From: Clostridia bacterium
GTDB lineage: Bacteria; Bacillota; Clostridia; Oscillospirales; CAG-272
NCBI GenBank assembly: GCA_029007295.1
Contig: JAQXHN010000003.1
Location: 47,344-111,343, forward strand
Direction of reading: 5' to 3'
Length of the DNA stretch: 64,000 nt
Shown here: in pieces, positions 40,611-50,255 of the stretch
Layout: every line of letters begins with the position of its first letter
How positions within the stretch are numbered: position 1 is the stretch's first letter
Made by a program: the position numbers and the translations under genes
Notes under the pieces: model-generated
Database searches by the model: none
Told to the model about the DNA's origin: nothing
What the model saw: only the letters and a program-made list of their open reading frames with translations

Positions 40611-41125
40611 TTTCCAATAATTATTGTATTCGATTTTTTATCGGCCTTTCTGATTTCGCCCTTTGGATATCCGAGCGCCGCAATGCCGACTGCGGTATCT
40701 TCTGTCGGTACTCCGATTGCATTCAACACTTCCCTAATTTTTTTATCGTCGCATATCTCGGACAGCTGATTGATCCATACGCTGCCGATACCCATACTGT
40801 GCGCGGCTAAAAAGATATTCTCCAAGGCGCATGAACAATCCTGCTTTGCAAAAGGATAGTCTCTTGCCGCAGTAACGATAATAAGGGCGTTCGGCTCATA
40901 GAAATTATATCCTCCCTGCCCTAATTTTTCTCCGATCGCCTTTGCCAGACGGCCAATGCTTTCCCTGTTATGCACAATAATAAAGTGCCATTTTTGTCTG
41001 TTTAAGGCGCTCGGCGCATAAGAGCCGCATTTTGCAATCAAATACAGATCCTCGTCGGAAATATCCTTTTCCGAAAAGCTTCTTACGCTTCTTCTTTGTA
41101 AAATAGCTTCTACTACGCTGTTCAC
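40607..41125 (-). CDS. Nitroreductase family protein
   Basis: AILQRRSVRSFSEKDI, APSALNRQKWHFIIV, GIGSVWINQL, AALGYPKGE. Confidence 0.92.
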   Translation of the reverse strand: MNSVVEAILQRRSVRSFSEKDISDEDLYLIAKCGSYAPSALNRQKWHFIIVHNRESIGRLAKAIGEKLGQGGYNFYEPNALIIVTAARDYPFAKQDCSCALENIFLAAHSMGIGSVWINQLSEICDDKKIREVLNAIGVPTEDTAVGIAALGYPKGEIRKADKKSNTIIIGK

Positions 41126-41148
41126 GGTAAACCTCCGATTTTAATAAA

Positions 41149-41176
41149 AAGCAGTACGAACAATCTCGTACTGCTT
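41149..41176 (-). terminator. Terminator after rplS
   Basis: aagcagtacga-acaatc-tcgtactgctt, followed on the minus strand by TTTTTATT. Confidence 0.75.
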
Positions 41177-41185
41177 GTATGAGCT

Positions 41186-41527
41186 TCAGATAATTTCCTT
41201 AAGCTTCGAGCTCTTACCTACTCTGCCGCGGAGATAATAAAGCTTTGCGCGTCTTACCTTACCGTGACGAATAACGGTAACATCTTCAACGTTGGGAGAA
41301 TGAAGCGGGAAGGTTTTTTCAACCCCTACGCCGTACGAAATTCTTCTGACAGTAAATGTTTCCGAAATACCGCCTTTTTGCTTCGCGATAACGGTTCCCT
41401 CAAACATCTGTACTCTTTCTCTGTTTCCCTCTTTAATTTTATTGGACACACGAACCGTGTCGCCAATACGGAACGAAGGAACGTTTTCCTTTAACTGCTC
41501 ATTTGTAAAAGCCTTAAGCAAATCCAT
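41186..41527 (-). CDS. rplS: 50S ribosomal protein L19
   Basis: [60 protein letters not shown]. Confidence 0.97.
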   Translation of the reverse strand: MDLLKAFTNEQLKENVPSFRIGDTVRVSNKIKEGNRERVQMFEGTVIAKQKGGISETFTVRRISYGVGVEKTFPLHSPNVEDVTVIRHGKVRRAKLYYLRGRVGKSSKLKEII

Positions 41528-41539
41528 CGTGGCTTCCTC

Positions 41540-41600
41540 CTTAATTTCCGGACATTCGTGCAGAGCATCTGACAGAGGACTGTCCGCTTTCTATCCGCAA
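41540..41600 (-). promoter_or_regulatory. Structured 5' leader of rplS (candidate L19 leader)
   Basis: Minus strand CGGACA...TGTCCG stem (41549-41554 with 41581-41586) enclosing a CAGA/TCTG hairpin, just upstream of the SD. Confidence 0.45.
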
Positions 41601-41767
41601 TTACGGTAACATAATACGGAACAGAGTAATTATATCAAATAAAAACCGTAAAATCAATACTTTTTACGGAGTTTACAGAATAGTTACAAAATTCTTTTTG
41701 CGCCTTATTGTAATATCTAATAAACTAAAGTATAATAACTATTATAATAATCAAGGAAGGCATTTAT

Positions 41768-42964
41768 ATGAAATATTTTGTTTTAATAACCGACGGTGCC
41801 GCCGATTATCCGATAGAGGCTCTCGGCGGAAAAACTCCTCTTGAAGCCGCCGACAAACCGACTGTAAATATGCTCTGCAGAAAATCATACATAGGAACCG
41901 TTTCCAATGTTCCCGAGGGCATGGTTCCCGAAAGCGACACGGCAAATCTTGCGATACTTTCCTACGATCCCAAGACATATTCCAAAGGCCGTTCTCCTTT
42001 GGAGGCCGTTTCCATGGGAATTGATATGAAACCGGACGAAACCGCTCTTCGCTGTAATGTTGTAACGCTGGGCGATGAGGACGGATACGAAAACAAAACA
42101 ATGATAGACCACAGTGCGGACGAAATTTCGACACAGGACGCCGACGCTTTGATCAAAACACTTCAGGACAAGCTCGGCGACAATACCGTTACCTTTCACA
42201 CGGGCGTAAGCTACCGTCACTGCCTGATATGGAAGAATTGTCCGGAAAACGTGCTTTTTATGCGCCCGCACGATATACTGGGACAGAAAATAACCTCTTA
42301 TCTGCCTCCCGAGCCGTTTTTGTCGCTGCAAAAGAAGAGCAATGAAATTTTGGAAAACCATCCCGTTAACATTGCCCGCCGGGAGCGGGGCTTGAAGCCG
42401 GCTACGTCCATTTGGCTTTGGAGTCCCGGAAAGAAGCCGGCGCTTCCCTCCTTCTTCGACAAGTGGGGGCTTGACGGCACCGTTATTTCAGCAGTTGACC
42501 TAATCAAGGGTATCGGACTGTGCGCCGGTATGGAATCCGTTGATGTTGAAGGCGCAACGGGAAATGTTCACACCAACTACAAGGGTAAAGCCGATGCGGC
42601 AATCGACGCCTTCCGCCGAGGCAAGGATTTCGTTTTTGTCCATGTGGAGGGACCCGATGAGTGCGGACACAGAGCCGAGCTTGAGAATAAAATCACATCG
42701 CTTGAAAGAATAGACGCAGATATTTTGAAGCCGGTTCTCGAATATTTAAGGTCAACAAACGAGGATTTCAGAATTATGCTTCTCCCGGATCATCCGACGC
42801 CTATCTGCAAGAGAACGCATACAATGGATCCCGTTCCCTACATGATTTACAAAAGCGATGACGAGACCGACAGCGGAGTAGATATTTTCTCCGAAAAGCA
42901 CATTAACGGTAAGGGAAATTACATTGCAGACGGATGCAAGCTGTTGGATATTTTCGTAAAATAA
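41768..42964 (+). CDS. apgM: Cofactor-independent phosphoglycerate mutase / proposed homoserine kinase (ApgM family)
   Basis: MKYFVLITDGAADYPIEALGGKTPLEAADKPT, PESDTANLAILSYDP, HVEGPDECGHRAE, LLPDHPTPI; thrC lies nearby. Confidence 0.88.
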   Translation: MKYFVLITDGAADYPIEALGGKTPLEAADKPTVNMLCRKSYIGTVSNVPEGMVPESDTANLAILSYDPKTYSKGRSPLEAVSMGIDMKPDETALRCNVVTLGDEDGYENKTMIDHSADEISTQDADALIKTLQDKLGDNTVTFHTGVSYRHCLIWKNCPENVLFMRPHDILGQKITSYLPPEPFLSLQKKSNEILENHPVNIARRERGLKPATSIWLWSPGKKPALPSFFDKWGLDGTVISAVDLIKGIGLCAGMESVDVEGATGNVHTNYKGKADAAIDAFRRGKDFVFVHVEGPDECGHRAELENKITSLERIDADILKPVLEYLRSTNEDFRIMLLPDHPTPICKRTHTMDPVPYMIYKSDDETDSGVDIFSEKHINGKGNYIADGCKLLDIFVK

Positions 42965-42979
42965 AGGAGTATACCGATA

Positions 42980-43567
42980 ATGAATGACAACAATCGCAAA
43001 ACAGAGGAAGCAAAACCCTCCTCGGCGGTGTCAACTGTAAGAAGCATATACGAATGGGTTGAGCTTTTGGCTCTGTCCGTGTGCTTTGTATTGCTGATTT
43101 TAGTGCTCATCGGAAGACATTCGCCCGTTGACGGAGAATCAATGATAAACACCTTGCAGAATAAGGATTTGCTGATTGTATCCGATTTGTTCTACAAGCC
43201 CCGGCAGGGCGACGTGATAGTATTCGAAAACAAAGAAACGGGATATAACAAGCCCTACGTCAAAAGAATAATAGCAACCGAGGGACAGACAATCTACATT
43301 AACGAGAACGAAAAGACCGTTTATGTGAACGGAGAGGCTCTCGACGAGCCCTATGCGTACTACTCAACCGAATACGGCTTTACAAAAGGCTCGTTTTTCG
43401 CAGACAAAAGCAACTACACCCTGAAGGAGGGCGAAGTCTTTGTAATGGGAGATAACCGTTGCAACTCTCGCGATTCCAGAATGATAGGTCCCGTCGACGT
43501 TCGAAGCATTGTCGGAAGAGTTATATTAAGGGTTTACCCGTTTAACGCCTTCGGAAAAGTTAACTAA
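42980..43567 (+). CDS. lepB: Signal peptidase I
   Basis: TM then GESMINTLQNKDLLIV (catalytic Ser), GDVIVF, KRIIATEGQ (catalytic Lys), GDNRCNSRDSR. Confidence 0.94.
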   Translation: MNDNNRKTEEAKPSSAVSTVRSIYEWVELLALSVCFVLLILVLIGRHSPVDGESMINTLQNKDLLIVSDLFYKPRQGDVIVFENKETGYNKPYVKRIIATEGQTIYINENEKTVYVNGEALDEPYAYYSTEYGFTKGSFFADKSNYTLKEGEVFVMGDNRCNSRDSRMIGPVDVRSIVGRVILRVYPFNAFGKVN

Positions 43568-43577
43568 GGAGAAGCTT

Positions 43578-44465
43578 ATGCCCTCTTCACAGATACAGTG
43601 GTTTCCCGGGCACATGGCAAAAACACGAAGAATAATCGGCGAATGTCTGCCGACGGTAGATATAGTTATCGAGCTTCGTGACGCAAGAATTCCTGAAAGC
43701 TCCGGAAACCCGGAGCTGGTAAAGCTTGCTTCGGGAAAGCCGGTTTTGACCGTATTTTCCAAATCGGACTTAGCCGATCCTGCCATGAATGCAAAATGGG
43801 CGGATTATTTCGAAAAAAAGGGCAGAAAAAGCCTTTTTATCGACAGTATCTCCGGAAAAAACATGAATAAGGTCGGCGACGCCGTAAGAGAGGTGCTTGC
43901 CGATAAAATTAAAAAATACGAGAGTCGAGGTATGTCCTCGCGGAATCTGAAGGCAATGGTCGTAGGAATACCGAACGTCGGAAAATCCTCATTCATCAAC
44001 CGCCTGGCAGGCAGTAAAAAGGCAAAGGTTGAAAATCGTCCCGGTGTGACGCTTGCGAAGCAGTGGGTTATGACAAATCAAGGGCTTGAGCTTCTTGATA
44101 TGCCCGGCGTGCTGTGGCCGAAATTCGACGATGTTTCGGTAGGCGAAAATTTAGCGATAACCAAGGCTATAAAGGACGAAATTCTCGACTGCGAGCGAAT
44201 AGCGTTCGCCCTCGTATCAAGACTGCGTACAATCTACCCGAAGCTTTTGTCCGACCGATACGGTTTAGGCTCGCCCGACACCTACGCCGAGCTTGAAGAC
44301 TGGGAGGTTTTGGAGCTTATCGGAAAAAAGAGAGGCTTCCTTGTCTCAGGCGGCGAAATCAATCTTGAAAGAGCGGCCGCAACTGTTTTGCAGGAATACA
44401 GACTCGGAAAGCTCGGACGCATTACATTGGAGACGCCAAATGAACATTCTCGAATACGCTCTTGA
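43578..44465 (+). CDS. rbgA: Ribosome biogenesis GTPase YlqF/RbgA
   Basis: IQWFPGHMAKTRR, FSKSDLAD, GIPNVGKSSFINRL, DMPGVLWP; circularly permuted GTPase. Confidence 0.94.
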   Translation: MPSSQIQWFPGHMAKTRRIIGECLPTVDIVIELRDARIPESSGNPELVKLASGKPVLTVFSKSDLADPAMNAKWADYFEKKGRKSLFIDSISGKNMNKVGDAVREVLADKIKKYESRGMSSRNLKAMVVGIPNVGKSSFINRLAGSKKAKVENRPGVTLAKQWVMTNQGLELLDMPGVLWPKFDDVSVGENLAITKAIKDEILDCERIAFALVSRLRTIYPKLLSDRYGLGSPDTYAELEDWEVLELIGKKRGFLVSGGEINLERAAATVLQEYRLGKLGRITLETPNEHSRIRS

Positions 44466-45045
44466 AGAAAAATATTCAGGTGAAGGCTATTCTGTTATTT
44501 GCGGAACAGACGAAGCCGGCAGAGGCCCTTTGGCGGGTCCTGTATTTGCGGCGGCTGTTATTCTTCCCCACGGACTTTTAATTGAAGGGCTTAACGACTC
44601 GAAAAAAATTTCCGAAAAGAAAAGAGAGCTTCTCTTTAACATTATCAGAAGCGAAGCCGTAAGCTACGGCATTGCAAGCGCGTCGGTTGAGGAGATTGAC
44701 GAATTTAATATTCTCAACGCCGCACAAATTGCAATGAGGAGAGCCGTCTCACTTTTGAATCCTACCCCCGATTTAGTATTGGTTGACGGCAATGTTGCAA
44801 GAGATTTTACTCAAAAAGCCGTCACGGTTGTAAAAGGCGACTCTATTTCCCCGTCTATTGCGGCGGCGTCAATACTCGCAAAGGTTTCAAGAGACCGAAT
44901 ATGCTTGGAAATGGACGAAAAATACCCAGAATATCAGTTCGCAAAGCATAAGGGCTACCCTACAAGGCTTCATATGGATTTAGTTCGGAAATTGGGTCCG
45001 TGCCCCTGTCACAGGAAATCGTTTTTGAAATTTCTCGACAAATGA
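44440..45045 (+). CDS. rnhB: Ribonuclease HII
   Basis: Start at MNILEYALEEKY, overlapping rbgA; CGTDEAGRGPLAGPV, LNDSKKISEKKRE, ASILAKVSRDR. Confidence 0.94.
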   Translation: MNILEYALEEKYSGEGYSVICGTDEAGRGPLAGPVFAAAVILPHGLLIEGLNDSKKISEKKRELLFNIIRSEAVSYGIASASVEEIDEFNILNAAQIAMRRAVSLLNPTPDLVLVDGNVARDFTQKAVTVVKGDSISPSIAAASILAKVSRDRICLEMDEKYPEYQFAKHKGYPTRLHMDLVRKLGPCPCHRKSFLKFLDK

Positions 45046-45055
45046 TTGATAAAAA

Positions 45056-45496
45056 ATGACAGAAAAAAATAAAAAATCGCAAAACAGTAAGGTCGGGGCA
45101 AGGGGCGAAAAAGAGGCGGCGAAATACCTTCGCAAAAAAGGGTATAAAATTGTCGCACGAAATGTTCATCTTACCCACGGCGAAATTGACATAATCGCAC
45201 GAAACAGCCAATATATTGTATTTGTCGAGGTTAAAACACGGGCCGACAACGATTTTCTCAAGCGTTACGGACGTCCTGCGAAAGCGGTGGACTCAGAAAA
45301 AAACCGGCACCTTGTTTCGGCGGCAAACGAATATCTGAAAAATAACAAGGTTACTCTCCTGCCCAGAGGCGATATCGTTGAGGTATATGTTTCGGAAAAA
45401 GGAAAGCTATTCAAAAGAAAGGCATACCGCTTTGAGCATTTGACAAACACCTTCGGTTATATTAATTATCATAAGCATAATAAAAAATACAGATAG
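45056..45496 (+). CDS. yraN: YraN family endonuclease-like protein (UPF0102)
   Basis: GARGEKEAAKYLRKKGYKIVARNVHLTHGEIDIIARNSQYIVFVEVKTR. Confidence 0.92.
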   Translation: MTEKNKKSQNSKVGARGEKEAAKYLRKKGYKIVARNVHLTHGEIDIIARNSQYIVFVEVKTRADNDFLKRYGRPAKAVDSEKNRHLVSAANEYLKNNKVTLLPRGDIVEVYVSEKGKLFKRKAYRFEHLTNTFGYINYHKHNKKYR

Positions 45497-45507
45497 GAAA
45501 AAGAAAA

Positions 45508-46974
45508 ATGAAGTATTACAGTACCAGAGATACAAAAAAAACAAACGGTATTGACAGCGCCGTTGCAATCAAAAACGGACTTGCTCCGGACGGCGGTTTA
45601 TATATGCCGAGTGAGATACCCGCTGTTTCGAGCAGTGATATCCTCTCGCTTTGCAAAAAAAGCTATGCCGAAAGGGCGGCGGATATTCTCTCGCGCTTCC
45701 TTTGCGATTATACTTATGACGAGCTGCTTTCCGACTGCCGCGAGGCGTACGGCGAAGCTCGATTCCCCGGCGGCGCGGCTCCTCTTGTTAAGCTGAATGA
45801 TAATATTTTCGTCTTGGAGCTGTGGCACGGTCCGACAGGCGCCTTCAAGGATATGGCGCTGCAGATCATGCCTCGCCTGCTCTCGAGAGCCTTGGTAAAA
45901 ACCGGAGAAAAAAGAACCGCTCACATTCTTGTCGCTACATCGGGCGATACGGGAAAAGCCGCACTTGAGGGCTACCGTGACATAGACGGAATTAAAATCA
46001 CCGTTTTCTATCCCGTAGACGGCGTTAGCAAAATTCAAAAATTACAGATGGCAACTCAGGAGGGCGGCAATGTTAACGTCTGTGCCGTTAAAGGTAATTT
46101 CGATGACGCACAAAACGGCGTAAAGAAAATTTTTTCGGATAATGAGGCAAAAGAAAGGCTTAACGAAAAAGGGGTCTTTCTATCCAGCGCAAACTCAATT
46201 AACTGGGGACGTCTGGCACCTCAGATTGCATATTATGTATCGGCTTACTGCGATATGATTAACACGGGAGAAATAGCAAACGGCGATTTGATTGATATTT
46301 GCGTACCCACGGGCAATTTCGGTAATATTTTCGCCGGATATATTGCAAAGCTTATGGGACTGCCTATCAGACGCTTTATCTGCGCTTCAAATTCTAACAA
46401 TGTGCTTACCGATTTCTTTGAAACGGGAACATACGACAGAAATCGGAAATTCCATACGACAATGTCCCCGTCCATGGATATTCTTATTTCAAGCAACCTT
46501 GAAAGACTCTTGTACCTCGTCTCAGGTCCGGAAAAAACAAGAGAGTGGATGAAGCAGCTTGTCTGCGAGGGAAAATATACCGTTGACGCAGAAACAAAAT
46601 CGGCTCTCGACAGAGAATTTACAGCCTGCTGTTCAACGGAAGAGAATACAGCCGAAACTATATATAACACGTTTGACAAATACGGTTATCTTTCGGATAC
46701 ACATACCGCCTGCGCTTTATTCGCGTCGTACAAAAAAGCGGACGGTGTGAAAATTGTGACAGACTCGACCGCAAGCCCGTATAAGTTTGCGTCGGATGTT
46801 TTGGCTTCCCTCGGCGAGAAAAAGCCGGAGGACGCTTTTGAAGCGTTTGAGCTTCTTAACAGGAAAACAGGAGTTGATATTCCCGATTCCTTTGTTTCGC
46901 TGAAAACAAAAGCCGTTCGATTCGACAAGGTAATCGAACCGAACAGCATGCTTGATTTTGTTTTAGATAAATAA
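45508..46974 (+). CDS. thrC: Threonine synthase
   Basis: MKYYSTRD, APDGGLYMP, HGPTGAFKDMALQIMP PLP-Lys region, ATSGDTGKAALEG. Confidence 0.95.
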   Translation: MKYYSTRDTKKTNGIDSAVAIKNGLAPDGGLYMPSEIPAVSSSDILSLCKKSYAERAADILSRFLCDYTYDELLSDCREAYGEARFPGGAAPLVKLNDNIFVLELWHGPTGAFKDMALQIMPRLLSRALVKTGEKRTAHILVATSGDTGKAALEGYRDIDGIKITVFYPVDGVSKIQKLQMATQEGGNVNVCAVKGNFDDAQNGVKKIFSDNEAKERLNEKGVFLSSANSINWGRLAPQIAYYVSAYCDMINTGEIANGDLIDICVPTGNFGNIFAGYIAKLMGLPIRRFICASNSNNVLTDFFETGTYDRNRKFHTTMSPSMDILISSNLERLLYLVSGPEKTREWMKQLVCEGKYTVDAETKSALDREFTACCSTEENTAETIYNTFDKYGYLSDTHTACALFASYKKADGVKIVTDSTASPYKFASDVLASLGEKKPEDAFEAFELLNRKTGVDIPDSFVSLKTKAVRFDKVIEPNSMLDFVLDK

Positions 46975-46980
46975 AACAAT

Positions 46981-47157
46981 TTATTCCCTGGCCTCAAAAG
47001 TTGCGCAAACTGTTTCCGAACAGCAGGAGGCAAAGCTGGGACCTACGCTGATTTTACCTGCGGTGCAATGGCATTCGCCGTCATTGTGCTGACAGTTGCA
47101 TACATCGCACGCAATACCCTTTATGCATTTACGGTTATCATCACTGTTCTTATTCAT
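46981..47157 (-). CDS. Small Cys-rich DUF1540-type protein (58 aa; not in the supplied ORF track)
   Basis: Own translation: MNKNSDDNRKCIKGIACDVCNCQHNDGECHCTAGKISVGPSFASCCSETVCATFEARE; SD aggaag upstream. Confidence 0.85.
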   Translation of the reverse strand: MNKNSDDNRKCIKGIACDVCNCQHNDGECHCTAGKISVGPSFASCCSETVCATFEARE

Positions 47158-47240
47158 TATATTATCTTCCTTTCTTTAGGATAATATTATTATTAGCAGA
47201 TGAAAGCTGAATTATTCAATTTATAATTTGAGGAAAATAA

Positions 47241-47945
47241 ATGAGTTTATTTGTCCTTTGCGACACGCATTTGTCGTTATCTCTCAACAAGCCTATGGAT
47301 ATTTTCGGCAGCAGATGGCAAAATTTCGAAGAAAAGCTGAGACGCCGTTGGAACGAGAGAGTCACGGACGCAGATACCGTTGTTATCGGCGGAGACATCT
47401 CATGGGCTATGAGCTTGAACGAAGCGAAAGAGGATTTCTCCTTCATAAATTCCCTGCCCGGCAAGAAGATTTTCGTTCGAGGAAACCATGATTTTTGGTG
47501 GGACTCCTTAAAAAAAATGAAGCATTTTCTCGATTCGAACTCGTTTGACACAATCTCGTTTTTACAAAATGACGCACAAGAAGTCGGCGGTATCGCAATT
47601 TGCGGCACACGGGGATGGTTTGCCGATTCAAAATCCGCCCCGCCGGGCACGGATTACGAAAAGCTTTCGCTCCGTGAGGCGCAAAGGCTGGAAATGAGCA
47701 TTCAAAGCGCTGAAAAAACCATGCCGGGTGCCGAAATCAATGTATTTTTGCACCTGCCTCCGATATTCGGAGACTGTATATGCGAACCGATTTGCTCCGT
47801 TTTATCACGCTATGAGGTAAAACGGTGCTTTTACGGACATATTCACGGTTTGTACGAAATTCCGCAAATCACATGCTATAACGGCGTTTCCTATATATTA
47901 ACATCAGCCGACTACCTTGATTTTACACCTTATAGGGTTGATTGA
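47241..47945 (+). CDS. Metallophosphoesterase
   Basis: LFVLCDTHLSLS, VVIGGDISWAM, VRGNHDFWW, FYGHIHGL. Confidence 0.9.
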   Translation: MSLFVLCDTHLSLSLNKPMDIFGSRWQNFEEKLRRRWNERVTDADTVVIGGDISWAMSLNEAKEDFSFINSLPGKKIFVRGNHDFWWDSLKKMKHFLDSNSFDTISFLQNDAQEVGGIAICGTRGWFADSKSAPPGTDYEKLSLREAQRLEMSIQSAEKTMPGAEINVFLHLPPIFGDCICEPICSVLSRYEVKRCFYGHIHGLYEIPQITCYNGVSYILTSADYLDFTPYRVD

Positions 47946-47977
47946 TTAACAAAATGGAAATTTTGCACAAATCGGCT

Positions 47978-48005
47978 TGACAATTTTCGTGCAATCTATA
48001 TAATA
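47978..48005 (+). promoter_or_regulatory. Sigma-A promoter of tig
   Basis: TTGACA (47978-47983), 16-nt spacer, TATAAT (48000-48005). Confidence 0.65.
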
Positions 48006-48046
48006 GAAATGTTAGAGTAATAATCAACTCGGAGGTTAAAATTGTA

Positions 48047-49573
48047 ATGGAAAATGTAAAGGTTACCAAGCTTGAAAAAAATCAAGTTGAGGTAGAATTC
48101 AAAATTGACAAGGCGGCTTTTGATGCGGCTTGTCTGAATTCCTACAAGAAAAATATCAAAAGATTCAATATTCCCGGTTTCCGTCGGGGAAAGGCTCCCA
48201 AGAAGATGGTCGAGCAGTTCTACGGCAAGGAGGTATTCTTCGAGGATGCGCTGAACGCCGTACTGCCCGAAGCACTCGAAAAAATCATAGACGAGGAAAA
48301 GCTTCGTGTTGTAAGCCGTCCCGATTATGAAGTAGATACCATTGACGAAAACGGCGTTTGCGCAAAGGCGAAATTCTTTGTTTACCCCGAAATCGAAGTT
48401 GATGAATACAAGGGTATTGCTGTTGACAGAACCGTCAGAGTTGTCACCGACGACGAGGTAGATCACGAGATTCAGCATGTTCGCGAGCGTAACTCACGCG
48501 AAATCGAAATCACCGACAGAGCCGCCGCATTAGGCGATACCGCAGTGATCGACTACGAGGGCTTTGTAGACGGCGTTGCATTTGCGGGCGGAAAGGGTGA
48601 AAATCACTCGCTTAAATTAGGTTCCGGTCAGTTCATTCCCGGATTTGAGGATCAGATTGTCGGTCACAATGCCGGCGACGAGTTTGACGTAAACGTTACA
48701 TTCCCCGAGGATTATCACGCAGAGGATTTAAAGGGCAAGGCCGCAGTATTCAAAACCAAGCTTCACACAATTAAATTTGACGAGCTTCCCGAGCTTGACG
48801 ATGAATTCGCAAAAGATGTATCGGAATTTGATACGCTTGCTGAATACAAAGCCGATATGAAGTCTAAACTTGAAAAGAGAGCGGCAGAAGCTGCCGACGC
48901 CGAGGTTGACAATAAGCTCTCCGAGGCTCTCATCGATAAGGTTAAAGGCGACATTCCCGAGGCTATGTTTGAGCAGGAGGTTGACGCTCAAATTCGCGAT
49001 TATAAGAACCGTCTTGAAATGCAGGGACTTCGTCTTGAAGACTTCATGAAGTACACAGGTCAGACTCTCGAAACAATGAGGACTCAGTTCAGACCACAGG
49101 CAGAAAAGCAGGTTAAGCTCCGTCTCGGTCTTGAAAAGATTGTCGAAACAGAAAAAATCGAAGCAACCGAAGAGGAAATTGCAGAAGAAATTAAGCGCAT
49201 TGCAGACGCATACGGCATGGATGTAGAAAAGGTTAAGGAGCTTGTTTCCGACGAAGCAATCGGTGCCGACGTTAAGGTTGGCAAAGCCGCAAAGCTTCTT
49301 CGCGAAAACGCCGTAATTACAGAGAAGGCTCCCGAGGAAAAGAACGAGGACAATAAGAAAACCGCCCCCGCAAAGAAAACTGCCCCCGCAAAGAAAACAA
49401 CGGCAAAGAAAACCGCGGCAAAGAAGCCTGCAGCCGCAAAAGCAGAAAAGGCCGAGGGAGAGGAAAAGACCGAGGGAGAAGAAAAGCCTAAAAAAACGAC
49501 TGCAAAAAAGACGACAACTGCAAAAAAGACAACAACAAAGTCTAAAAATGAAAACGAGCCTAAGGCTGAATAA
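48047..49573 (+). CDS. tig: Trigger factor with long Lys/Ala-rich C-terminal tail
   Basis: IPGFRRGKAPKKMVEQFYG, PPIase domain, then KKTAPAKKTAPAKKTTAKKTAAKKPAAAK... tail. Confidence 0.95.
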   Translation: MENVKVTKLEKNQVEVEFKIDKAAFDAACLNSYKKNIKRFNIPGFRRGKAPKKMVEQFYGKEVFFEDALNAVLPEALEKIIDEEKLRVVSRPDYEVDTIDENGVCAKAKFFVYPEIEVDEYKGIAVDRTVRVVTDDEVDHEIQHVRERNSREIEITDRAAALGDTAVIDYEGFVDGVAFAGGKGENHSLKLGSGQFIPGFEDQIVGHNAGDEFDVNVTFPEDYHAEDLKGKAAVFKTKLHTIKFDELPELDDEFAKDVSEFDTLAEYKADMKSKLEKRAAEAADAEVDNKLSEALIDKVKGDIPEAMFEQEVDAQIRDYKNRLEMQGLRLEDFMKYTGQTLETMRTQFRPQAEKQVKLRLGLEKIVETEKIEATEEEIAEEIKRIADAYGMDVEKVKELVSDEAIGADVKVGKAAKLLRENAVITEKAPEEKNEDNKKTAPAKKTAPAKKTTAKKTAAKKPAAAKAEKAEGEEKTEGEEKPKKTTAKKTTTAKKTTTKSKNENEPKAE

Positions 49574-49597
49574 CATTTATTAATAAGTAACTTCAAG

Positions 49598-49627
49598 ACA
49601 CTTGCGGACTATTCCGCAAGTGTTTTT
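49598..49627 (+). terminator. Terminator/attenuator between tig and clpP
   Basis: acacttgcgga-ctat-tccgcaagtgttttt. Confidence 0.75.
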
Positions 49628-49652
49628 ACCAAAACCAAAGGAGGACAATACA

Positions 49653-50237
49653 ATGGCATTAGTTCCAACCGTAATTGAACAAACTAACAGAGGAGAAAGA
49701 GCATACGATATTTACTCAAGACTTTTAAATGACAGAATCGTATTTCTTTCGGACGAGGTTAACGATGTTACCGCCTCTCTCGTTGTTGCACAGCTATTAT
49801 TCCTTGAAGCGCAGGATCCCGAAAAGGATATTTCCATGTACATCAACAGTCCCGGCGGCAGTGTTACCGCCGGTATGGCAATATATGATACCATGAATTT
49901 TATAAAATGCGATGTTTCCACGATCTGCATAGGCATGGCCGCAAGTATGGGAGCCTTCCTCCTGTCCAGCGGCGCAAAGGGCAAGAGAATTGCGCTTCCA
50001 AACAGCGAGATTATGATTCATCAGCCCCTCGGCGGTATGCAGGGTCAGGCGTCGGATATTAAAATTCACGCCGACCACATAATCCGCACAAAGGATAAGC
50101 TTAACAGAATTCTTGCTTCAAATACCGGTCGTCCGCTCGAAGAAATCGTCCGTGACACCGACCGAGACAACTTCCTTTCTGCCGAAGAAGCTAAGGAATA
50201 CGGTCTTATAGACAAGGTATTCGACAAGAGAGCATAA
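49653..50237 (+). CDS. clpP: ATP-dependent Clp protease proteolytic subunit
   Basis: Start at [25 protein letters not shown] (SD aaaggagg); [35 protein letters not shown]. Confidence 0.96.
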   Translation: MALVPTVIEQTNRGERAYDIYSRLLNDRIVFLSDEVNDVTASLVVAQLLFLEAQDPEKDISMYINSPGGSVTAGMAIYDTMNFIKCDVSTICIGMAASMGAFLLSSGAKGKRIALPNSEIMIHQPLGGMQGQASDIKIHADHIIRTKDKLNRILASNTGRPLEEIVRDTDRDNFLSAEEAKEYGLIDKVFDKRA

Positions 50238-50255
50238 TTTAAGGAGAACTTTTTT

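Noticed and set aside
49342-49560. Possible CRISPR or tandem-repeat array from repetitive gcaaagaaaac units
   Set aside because: In-frame coding repeat of the trigger factor tail; no spacers or regular repeat length.
48728-49576. Minus-strand Cys/Leu/Phe-rich ORF (282 aa), and 49084..49596, antisense to tig
   Set aside because: Antisense of the Lys/Ala-rich trigger factor tail; the apparent Cys-rich/hydrophobic pattern is a codon artefact.
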